58,607 bases of DNA, taken from positions 1-58,607 of the forward strand of contig JABJJO010000076.1 of the NCBI GenBank assembly GCA_018660825.1. Direction: 5' to 3'. Below, piece by piece: positions 38,101 to 45,306 of the stretch (positions within the stretch are counted from its first letter, which is position 1; the number at the start of each line of letters is the position of its first letter). The notes under the pieces were generated by a model. The model did not search any database, had not been told where the DNA came from, and saw only the letters and a program-made list of their open reading frames with translations. The position numbers and the translations under genes were made by a program. This stretch comes from Planctomycetaceae bacterium. GTDB lineage: Bacteria > Planctomycetota > Planctomycetia > Pirellulales > Pirellulaceae.

Positions 38101-38380
38101 GGTGATATATAATATTAATTAAATAAAAAGTAGTAGTAGAAGTAGCTAGCGATGTTGTGTAAACAAAGCAACGCATAACAACTTTTCAAACTATCATTAG
38201 GGTGCAAACGGTAAAAGTTGGGTAGTGTAAAACGTGTTGAGATGGTGTGCATTCAACAACCAACAGTAGTTAATAATATGAGTAAAAGGTCAACGCCCAG
38301 CGCGTTGATGTTCAAAAACTAAAATCAACGGGTTGGAGCAGACAGTCTGTCGACATCTTTTCCACCGTCCATAGGTTGAA
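38101..38380. other. Candidate replication origin (oriC)
   Basis: The 337-bp spacer between dnaA and dnaN. From left to right on the plus strand: an AT-rich block at 38104-38128 (24 of 25 bases A or T); a TAG-type trinucleotide series at 38131-38149 (TAG TAG TAG AAG TAG, then TAG after one base), which matches the DnaA-trio of bacterial origin unwinding regions; and then motifs of the form GTG(T/C)AAA(A/C) at 38156, 38201 and 38224. The first reads TGTGTAAAC, 6 of 9 with the TGTGGATAA DnaA box and in the orientation expected beside a trio. A single TTTTCCACC lies at 38358. A 7-bp hairpin (TCAACGC/GCGTTGA) is at 38290-38308. The order AT-rich, trio, box agrees with the Bacillus model. Confidence 0.6.
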
Positions 38381-38395
38381 CATCAAAGTTCATTG

Positions 38396-39598
38396 TTAGG
38401 TTATTGCCCCAGGGTTTAATTTAGCCGATAGCCGGGTATTAACTTCTTCGACAACAAGCCGAATAGAACTATCGGACGCAAGGGCTGACTTTGTTTTGTT
38501 AAATGCATGCATGATGGTGGAGTGATCGCGGTGTCCAAAATATTGACCAATTTCACTATAGCTTTTATTTGCATGTAAGCGACACAAGTATATGGCAATG
38601 CTACGTGCGCGAACAACATAGCGTCGTCGTGAGGAGCTTTTCATGTCTAACAGCCGAATGTTTAAGTGGCGAGAGACAGCCGTGGCTATGTCGCGTAGGC
38701 TCAGCGTGGTTTTATTTGCGTCATCAGCAAAGAATCGCTCAACGTCAGCACGACAAATATCTCGCGCCTCAAGATCGGCTTGGGCACGAAGCCGCAAAAC
38801 AGCGCTCCTCATTTCGGGAACGGTCTTTAGTCTTGGCCCAGCCGGGCCGACTTCGTTGAGGAGAGACTTTTGTGTAGCGTTATCTAACACAACACCGTAT
38901 TGATCGGATAACAACCGAACAAGCTCTTCGCGGGCAGTGTTTCCATGTGTAGCGATTTGCACTTGCAAACCACCCATCAAGCGGCTCGCTAACCGGGCGT
39001 CTAGGCCAGACGACTCGAGCGGCAATTCGTTCGTGCACACAACTAACATATGGCACTGCTCGCGAAAGGTGTCAATGATTAGACTGAGTGTTTGTTGAGC
39101 CGAAGTCCTTGTTTTTAAGACTTGCGTATCATCAATAACCAGCAGATCAAACGAAAAATATTTTTTTCGGAAGCTTGGAAGCGAGTGGGTGTGTACGGCC
39201 CGCGCATGTTCTCGGGCGAAGTCGATCCCGTTAGTGTGCAGTGACTTTAAGCCAGAGTGCTTGAGTCTCCACTGGACCAATAAAGCGTGACTGAGCGCGG
39301 TTTTTCCAGTGCCTTGGTCACCATATAAAACGAGCGGACTATCGGCAAACCGCTGTTCTAATACCGACTGCAGCACAGAGTGTAATATGGCGTTCTCAGA
39401 TCCGAAAACAAAAGCCCCTAATCCTCCCCGGTCTTGACAGTGTTCAGCCTTAGGTGGATTCGGTTGAAACAACTCCAACTGTTCGCCTGAAGTGGAGACG
39501 CCAGAAGGGGAGGAAATCGGAATAGAAAAGAGACCGTTTGCCAAAGCAACAACCAACAAAAAAAGGATGATGAGAAACAACCACGAGCCAGAAAACAA
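38396..39598 (-). CDS. dnaA: Chromosomal replication initiator DnaA, divergent, without domain I
   Basis: A protein of up to 400 residues. Domain III (AAA+) has Walker A GDQGTGKT (93-100), Walker B LLVIDD (152-157), sensor I VVCTNE and the arginine finger in ASRLMGG (R206). Domain IV has the DnaA signature SYSEIGQYFGHRDHSTIMHA (347-366). The oligomerisation domain I is missing: only about 60 residues precede domain III, and two TAA codons close the frame just upstream of the TTG start at 39598. Residues 6-24 are very hydrophobic (WLFLIILFLLVVALA), which could be a membrane anchor or a T-rich leader wrongly read as coding. A later TTG is possible, such as codon 41. At the sensor II position, where NVRELEG is usual, it has TVPEMRS, so the Arg appears replaced by Pro. 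Confidence 0.9.
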   Translation of the reverse strand: MFSGSWLFLIILFLLVVALANGLFSIPISSPSGVSTSGEQLELFQPNPPKAEHCQDRGGLGAFVFGSENAILHSVLQSVLEQRFADSPLVLYGDQGTGKTALSHALLVQWRLKHSGLKSLHTNGIDFAREHARAVHTHSLPSFRKKYFSFDLLVIDDTQVLKTRTSAQQTLSLIIDTFREQCHMLVVCTNELPLESSGLDARLASRLMGGLQVQIATHGNTAREELVRLLSDQYGVVLDNATQKSLLNEVGPAGPRLKTVPEMRSAVLRLRAQADLEARDICRADVERFFADDANKTTLSLRDIATAVSRHLNIRLLDMKSSSRRRYVVRARSIAIYLCRLHANKSYSEIGQYFGHRDHSTIMHAFNKTKSALASDSSIRLVVEEVNTRLSAKLNPGAIT

Positions 39599-39618
39599 CC
39601 ACCCCTGGCGCAGGCTTT

Positions 39619-39624
39619 ATTATA
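39619..39624 (-). promoter_or_regulatory. Possible -10 element for dnaA
   Basis: A perfect TATAAT on the minus strand, 20 nt upstream of the proposed TTG start of dnaA and within the 89-bp gap to the cysteine desulfurase gene. No convincing -35 element at 17 bp. If used, the dnaA leader would be only about 14 nt. Confidence 0.25.
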
Positions 39625-39687
39625 AGGTTTTTTGCCAAGATTATCGAGCAGAGGCAAGCCGAAATTTCGCTGAATTGTAAGAGATCG

Positions 39688-40839
39688 CTACTCCGCCAAA
39701 AGTGGCAAAACTTCGGATAATATATCGATAACAGCATCCACCTCCACAGGCGTGTTGAATATGCTCAGGCTGAAACGAATCGCACCTTCGACAACATCCT
39801 CAGGTAGGCCCATCGCGATTAATACAGGGGAGGCTTCACTAGACCCAGAAGCGCAGGCAGACCCGGTGCTACAACAGACCCCAGCAACGTCTAGGGCCAT
39901 CATTAACGCTTGCCGATCCACTCCAGGAAAGGAAACACAAACGGTTTGCGGTAGTCGCTGCGACTCGTGTCCAATGATCACAGCGGTAGGGAATAACCCT
40001 AAAACACCATTTTCCAACCGCAACTGTAGCTCCAGCAACCGCGCAATATTGGCGTCTTGGTGGTCAAGATAGAGTTCAAGCGTCTTGCTTAATGCAACGG
40101 GCAGTGGACATGCTTCAGTGCCTGGCCGCAGACCGTTTTGCTGGAACCCACCATATAAAACCGGCGTAATAGGGCAACCGTTTTTAATTAATAGCGCGCC
40201 AACTCCAACCGGACCATGGATTTTATGGGCGGATAGAGACAGGGCATCCACACCCAGTTGCTGAAAATCAACCGCCATTTTTCCAACAGCCTGAACAGCA
40301 TCCGAGTGTATTAAAGCACCATGGTTTTTACATTGAGCCACAATATCAGCGATTGGCTGAATCACACCCGTCTCGTTATTGGCGAGCATCACCGACACGA
40401 GTCGCGTTTTGTCATTAAGCAGCGAGCCTAGATGCCCAAGGTTGATTTGACCGTTGGGCAGCGTGTCGACTATCTGTAAGTCCCAACCATCCTTTTTTAG
40501 CATTTCCGCAACCACCGTGACACTAGGGTGTTCAATGCCAGAAATAATTAATCGACCACGCTGAGGAAAAGCCCCACAAATGCCCTGTAATGCTAAGTTA
40601 TTCGATTCCGTTCCGCCCGAAGTAAAGACAACCCTATCTTCAGCGGACCCTTGTCGCTGGCCGCCTAATAATCCCTCAACCAGCTTGCGGGTTATTTCTA
40701 ATTGCTTACGGCTTTGTCGTCCTAGTTGGTGTTGGCTAGCAGGGTTTTTGAGCCCCAACTGCAAGGAACTGACTAGTATTTTAAAGACCCGGTCATCCAT
40801 TAGGGTGGTGGCGTTGTTGTCAAAATAAATAGTTTCCAT
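39688..40839 (-). CDS. Cysteine desulfurase, NifS/IscS family
   Basis: A 383-residue PLP enzyme that takes sulfur from cysteine for Fe-S clusters, tRNA thiolation and other uses. The ATG at 40839 gives the family start METIYFDNNATT; an upstream extension is not conserved. The PLP lysine is K206 (SAHKIHGPVG), and the sulfur-accepting Cys is C329 in GSACASG. No partner scaffold (IscU/SufU) is nearby, so the pathway served is open. It is the gene upstream of dnaA and is divergent from scpB across 142 bp. Confidence 0.95.
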   Translation of the reverse strand: METIYFDNNATTLMDDRVFKILVSSLQLGLKNPASQHQLGRQSRKQLEITRKLVEGLLGGQRQGSAEDRVVFTSGGTESNNLALQGICGAFPQRGRLIISGIEHPSVTVVAEMLKKDGWDLQIVDTLPNGQINLGHLGSLLNDKTRLVSVMLANNETGVIQPIADIVAQCKNHGALIHSDAVQAVGKMAVDFQQLGVDALSLSAHKIHGPVGVGALLIKNGCPITPVLYGGFQQNGLRPGTEACPLPVALSKTLELYLDHQDANIARLLELQLRLENGVLGLFPTAVIIGHESQRLPQTVCVSFPGVDRQALMMALDVAGVCCSTGSACASGSSEASPVLIAMGLPEDVVEGAIRFSLSIFNTPVEVDAVIDILSEVLPLLAE

Positions 40840-40981
40840 GTAAGTCAGTTTAGTCGGTTTGTTTGAAACCGTCACATACAAGGCACATATATTTTATGAG
40901 AGAAACAACTCACCTTTCATCAATCACCACCTACAGGTTAATATCTGCAGAGCCAATCACATATTCCAACCAAGTTTTTAG

Positions 40982-41641
40982 ATGAAATCAAAGCCGAAAA
41001 TAAACCGCTTAAGATCACCCCTTAACCCACAGAGACGCAGGCTAAATAACCGCCTGCGCCAACAACAAGATAAACTTCCTTTTTCACCACGCAGCGAAGA
41101 AGATGTACAGTCGTTAAGGCAAATAACCGAAGGGGTTATTTTTATAGCACGCGAACCGATTACGATGACAAAACTAGTGCAATATGCGCGTTTGCGGAAT
41201 GGAAAAGAGGCGCGACAATTAATCGAACAACTTAACAAACAATATGATCAAACCAACGGCGCCTATCGTATTGAACAGGTTGCGGGAGGCTATCAATTGA
41301 TGAGTCGTCCAGTGTTTTGTAGTTGGCTCAAGCGGTTAGAATACACCGTAGCGCCGCAGCGATTCTCCAAGCCATCCATCGAAACACTAGCCGTTATTGC
41401 TTATCGGCAACCTGTGCTGCGTGCCGAAATTGAAGCGATTCGTGGCGTTGGGTGTGGTGAAGTAATTCGACAACTTATGGAACGCGATCTGGTTCGAATT
41501 GCTGGGCGTAGCGAAGAATTAGGCCGGCCCTATTTATATGCTACGACGAGAACATTCCTTGGTTTGTTCGGTTTAGAAGCAATCGAAGACTTGCCAACCA
41601 TGAAACTTCCAGCACCACTAGAAGTCCCGGAAGCAGCGTAA
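40982..41641 (+). CDS. scpB: Segregation and condensation protein B
   Basis: A 219-residue ScpB with its two winged-helix domains: LRQITEGVIFIAREPITMTKL, GAYRIEQVAGGYQLMSRPVF, and LAVIAYRQPVLRAEIEAIRGVGC, the most diagnostic segment. It works with ScpA and SMC in chromosome compaction; neither partner is in the window. The first 40 residues form an unusual basic tail rich in Arg and Gln before the conserved domain, and no in-frame internal start near the domain is available. Convergent with hemA (7 bp). Confidence 0.93.
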   Translation: MKSKPKINRLRSPLNPQRRRLNNRLRQQQDKLPFSPRSEEDVQSLRQITEGVIFIAREPITMTKLVQYARLRNGKEARQLIEQLNKQYDQTNGAYRIEQVAGGYQLMSRPVFCSWLKRLEYTVAPQRFSKPSIETLAVIAYRQPVLRAEIEAIRGVGCGEVIRQLMERDLVRIAGRSEELGRPYLYATTRTFLGLFGLEAIEDLPTMKLPAPLEVPEAA

Positions 41642-41648
41642 TAGCGAG

Positions 41649-42929
41649 CTAATCTTTGAGTTGAAAGAGTTTTTTTAGCGCGTCTAGCAAACCCGCACCG
41701 GTGTCTGGGGAAATATCTTCACGTAGAGATTCAAGTGGTGGGTGCAGTAGTTTATTAACCAGTCGATCTAACGAAATTTCGAGTTCTTTGGTAACGGCAG
41801 GGTCGTCGGCTAAACTACCAAGCTTGTTTTGTAGACGCTGTAGTTCAGCCTCTTTGATATCATTTGCTTGTTGTTTTAGTCGTCCAATCCAGGGCCCAGT
41901 AACTCGCTGAAACAAGATTTTCATAAACAACGCGGTTTCTTCAGCGATGATATTCTCAGCTTTGGGCCATTCCAACTGGCGCGCCGCAAGGTTAGCATCA
42001 CAAACCGCTTGAATATCATCAATAGAATAAAGATAGACATTAATGAATTCAGAAATAGCGGCTTCAAAATCTCGGGGAACGGCTAAGTCCAATATGAAGA
42101 TGGGGCGTTGAAAGCGCTTTTCAACCACTTGGTGAAACAGATCGCTAGTAACAACAGGATCGGTAGCCGCGGTGGCACTGACGACCAAATCGGCTGCCGC
42201 CAATAAGTTTTCTAGTTGATCCCAGTCCGCAGCTTCACTGCCGGTTTGTTTGGCCAGTTGATCGGCTCGGTCCCGACTGCGATTAACGATAACCGTTTGG
42301 CCGACGTTTTTATCAACGAGGTAAGTCAGAGTTTCCTGAGCCATTTCCCCAGCGCCAATAATCAGGACAACCTTATCATCAAGCCGTTCAAAAAACTGGC
42401 TGGCATAATCAGCGACGGCAATGGAGGGAATGCTAACACGTTTTTCATGTAGGCTAGTCTCGTTTTGCACTCGTTTTGCAACTCGCAGCGCTGCTTGGAA
42501 TGTGCTGTGTGTTAGGGGGCCGGTGCTATTACCCGCATTTGCCAAATCATAGGCTTGTTTAATTTGAGATAGAATTTGGGCTTCACCAACAACCATACTA
42601 TTGAGGCTTGCAGCCGTTGAAAATAAATGCAGGACCGCCTCCTCACCACTGAGGTTAAGTAATTCCACAGCAATATCCTGTGGGACTAGGCCGTGAAATT
42701 CCGCAACAAAAGCAATTAATTGTTCTGTTGTGGGGCAATCCGCTTCATCTTCTGCTGCTGTATAGAGTTCCATGCGGTTACAAGTTGACAACAAAACGGC
42801 TTCTGTCCGAGGAAAGAGACGACGCATTTGTGCTAAAGCCGCAGTCACTTGCGTAGGCTGAAAGGCGAGTTGCTCTCGGAAGGTAACGTCGGTGTTGTGG
42901 TGGCTACAGCCAATCATCTGTACTTTCAT
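41649..42929 (-). CDS. hemA: Glutamyl-tRNA reductase
   Basis: A 426-residue enzyme of the C5 haem pathway, reducing glutamyl-tRNA to glutamate-1-semialdehyde. The catalytic Cys is C50 in STCNRMELY. VVGEAQILSQIKQAY, the NADPH-binding VLIIGAGEMAQ and the C-terminal dimerisation helix are all present. An AGGAGGT ribosome-binding site precedes the ATG. The start overlaps the stop of the upstream membrane gene by 4 bp (ATGA), so the two are translationally coupled. Confidence 0.97.
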   Translation of the reverse strand: MKVQMIGCSHHNTDVTFREQLAFQPTQVTAALAQMRRLFPRTEAVLLSTCNRMELYTAAEDEADCPTTEQLIAFVAEFHGLVPQDIAVELLNLSGEEAVLHLFSTAASLNSMVVGEAQILSQIKQAYDLANAGNSTGPLTHSTFQAALRVAKRVQNETSLHEKRVSIPSIAVADYASQFFERLDDKVVLIIGAGEMAQETLTYLVDKNVGQTVIVNRSRDRADQLAKQTGSEAADWDQLENLLAAADLVVSATAATDPVVTSDLFHQVVEKRFQRPIFILDLAVPRDFEAAISEFINVYLYSIDDIQAVCDANLAARQLEWPKAENIIAEETALFMKILFQRVTGPWIGRLKQQANDIKEAELQRLQNKLGSLADDPAVTKELEISLDRLVNKLLHPPLESLREDISPDTGAGLLDALKKLFQLKD

Positions 42930-43807
42930 TTACCACCTCCTGCCCATAACATTGTGACCGCAGGTGCTTCAGCGTGTTGCCCAAAAATTACAAAACACAA
43001 AACCATGATTAAGAAAAAGAAGCTGGCTATAGTCAAATAGGCGATCTTTTTGCCTTGCCGAGCCGGACGATAAAGCATCTCAAAAACTGAGACGACGATT
43101 AGCCACAGCAACAAGACCGACGAGGAAACCACAACCATGTCGTCCCAGGCAACAACGTTTTTAAGTTTGTTGATGATGATGCCAGAAAACAAGCCGATCA
43201 TAATAAGCCCGGTTGCTAAAAATAGACTGCGTTGATTACAAACTTGGAGCCATTCAAGCGATGGTAAATGAAATCCCGCACGGGGCGGTAATTTGCGTTT
43301 AAGACGTGAAGCTAAAACTAAGTACATTAACCCCGTCGTAAACGCGATTGCCATGGCTATAGTGCCAGCCGTTAAGCTAATGCCGTGAGTCATGCCCCAG
43401 AGGTTTCCCCGCTCTTGAGCGGAAAATGGTTGCCGGCCCTTAATCGAAACAGCAAACAAAATCAAACCTAAAATCACCGGCAAAAAGAATATCCCGACGG
43501 AATGGCGCACTCGTTGTAAAGCGACGATCGTATAAGTGACTGCGAGTGCTAGTGAGATGACGAGGCACCAGTCATACCAACTTGCCAAAGGCGTGCCACC
43601 AGAAAAATCTGCCTGGAATTTATCCCAAAGAAAAATGGTGTGTGCAAAAATACCGGCGAGCATCAATGCAAAAATAACGATGCTGCGAACCGAGATTCGG
43701 TAAAACAAGCGAGATATTTCTAGCAGCAATGCAATTAGGTAGCTAAGCGCAAAACACGATAGTGAAATGCGCGTCAACCAATCAGTCATAGCGATTACAT
43801 TAAGCAT
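42926..43807 (-). CDS. CcsA/HemX-type cytochrome c assembly membrane protein
   Basis: A 293-residue protein with about eight transmembrane helices. The segment GNLWGMTHGISLTAGTIAMAIAF and a long hydrophobic C-terminal half place it in the cytochrome c assembly (CcsA/CcmC/HemX) family, although the classical WWDxx haem-binding motif is not seen. Its coupling to hemA is the arrangement in which HemX is usually found; HemX affects HemA levels in Bacillus. A role in haem handling is the best guess. ATG at 43807 or 43789. The 260-bp gap to the next gene shows nothing certain. Confidence 0.8.
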   Translation of the reverse strand: MLNVIAMTDWLTRISLSCFALSYLIALLLEISRLFYRISVRSIVIFALMLAGIFAHTIFLWDKFQADFSGGTPLASWYDWCLVISLALAVTYTIVALQRVRHSVGIFFLPVILGLILFAVSIKGRQPFSAQERGNLWGMTHGISLTAGTIAMAIAFTTGLMYLVLASRLKRKLPPRAGFHLPSLEWLQVCNQRSLFLATGLIMIGLFSGIIINKLKNVVAWDDMVVVSSSVLLLWLIVVSVFEMLYRPARQGKKIAYLTIASFFFLIMVLCFVIFGQHAEAPAVTMLWAGGGK

Positions 43808-44067
43808 GAAAAAATTTATGAAACGACCCTGAAAAAAGAGAGTTAGCCGGCTCCATGGCTAGTTAACATAGCACTCCAAAACTATGTGAGTCATTCTATT
43901 TTATCCACTTAACGGTGGCTGCGAACCGCAAATTGGGTGCAAAAATAGAATTGGGCGAAGATGAATCAATCTGTTATTACGAGAACGATAGGATTACACC
44001 GATAATCGCGATTATTGGGTGGGCACAAGACTAGGTGCTCAAAGAGCCATAGCCGCGACGACATCTT

Positions 44068-45174
44068 TTATTCATCGATGCGGAGGTCTTTGATTTTTTT
44101 GTGGAGCGTGTTGCGATTGATACCAAGTTGAATGGCAGCCTTGGTTCGCGTACCGCCGCACGCCGCCAGAACTTGTTGAATGAGTTCACGTTCGATGCGA
44201 TCGACGATCTCACTGTGCAAGTTTCCATCTTTGTCCGCCAGTTCCCGCAACCCTTGTTGTACCGTCCGAAAAGATAATCCAGCTAAATCTTCAACTGTGT
44301 CGCCCCCGCCCGATAACTGTTGGGGTTGATTAGATAAGACCGATGGCGGCAGCAAGTCCGTTGTAAATTCATCCCCACTAGCCAACACCACCGCTCGTTC
44401 GACATAGTTTTGTAACTCACGGACATTCCCTGGCCAAGTGTATTGCTGCATCGCATCAATTACCGCTGGTTGGATATGAACTACGTAGCGGTCATTAACT
44501 TCGTTATATTGTTGCAGAAAAAAAGTAAGCAGTTGAGGGATATCTTCGCGACGGTCCCGCAGCGGCGGAATTTCAACAGGTACTACGTTCAGGCGCCAAT
44601 AGACATCCTCACGAAAATTCCCAGCGCGTACTTCGCTCATTAAATCACGATTGCTCGCGGCTATGACACGCGTGTCAACACTGATGGTTTGTGTATCACC
44701 AACCCGCTCAAACTCACGCTCCTGCAACACACGCAATAATTTAACTTGCAATTCCAAGGAAGTAGAGTTGATTTCATCCAAGAAAATCGTCCCAGAGTGG
44801 GCAGCTTCAAATCTCCCAGTGCGGTTATTAACAGCTCCAGTAAATGAGCCGCGGACATGCCCAAACAACTCGCTTTCTAATAAACTCTCACTCAAGGCCC
44901 CACAATTAACTTTGACAAATGGCCCGTTTGAACGCCGGCTCAATTGATGAATAGCATTGGCGATCAATTCTTTTCCAGTGCCGGTTTCACCGAGCAATAA
45001 AACCGAAGCATCACTTTTAGCGACTTTGCGAGTAAGTTGATAGACCTTTCGCATCGCCAAGCTAGTGCCAATGATGCCGTCTAGGGGCGTTGTGTCACCC
45101 GATACCTCTAGCGCAGAGCGAGAGCGTTGCTCGCCAGAATCGTCAAATTGTCCGTTAGGCTCAAGTGTAGCCAT
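44068..45174 (-). CDS. Sigma-54-dependent transcription activator without receiver domain
   Basis: A 368-residue enhancer-binding protein. Only about 30 residues precede the AAA+ domain, so there is no input domain. Walker A is GETGTGKE (62-69). The sigma-54 contact loop reads GSFTGA (109-114) instead of the usual GAFTGA, and Walker B is FLDEIN (131-136). The arginine-finger region and GNVRELQNYVERAVVL are intact. A Fis-type helix-turn-helix closes the protein (AAIQLGINRNTLHKKIKDL). It should activate RNA polymerase with sigma-54 at unknown targets. It lies 132 bp downstream of a HEAT-repeat protein gene on the same strand, which may be functionally linked. Confidence 0.93.
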   Translation of the reverse strand: MATLEPNGQFDDSGEQRSRSALEVSGDTTPLDGIIGTSLAMRKVYQLTRKVAKSDASVLLLGETGTGKELIANAIHQLSRRSNGPFVKVNCGALSESLLESELFGHVRGSFTGAVNNRTGRFEAAHSGTIFLDEINSTSLELQVKLLRVLQEREFERVGDTQTISVDTRVIAASNRDLMSEVRAGNFREDVYWRLNVVPVEIPPLRDRREDIPQLLTFFLQQYNEVNDRYVVHIQPAVIDAMQQYTWPGNVRELQNYVERAVVLASGDEFTTDLLPPSVLSNQPQQLSGGGDTVEDLAGLSFRTVQQGLRELADKDGNLHSEIVDRIERELIQQVLAACGGTRTKAAIQLGINRNTLHKKIKDLRIDE

Positions 45175-45306
45175 GATTATCTGGTTATCTTTGGTCGGTG
45201 GTTAACGATCCAAGTGACCAATACATCGCGGAATGTTGAGCTAGTGCAAGCCCACACGCCCAATTGTAGCAGCAACCAACTTTTTTCATATCGAGGACAA
45301 GTGGGT

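Noticed and set aside
43830-43870. Inverted repeat TAGCC/GGCTA in the gap after the sigma-54 activator gene
   Set aside because: The stem is short and imperfect with no T-run, so it is not convincing as a terminator.
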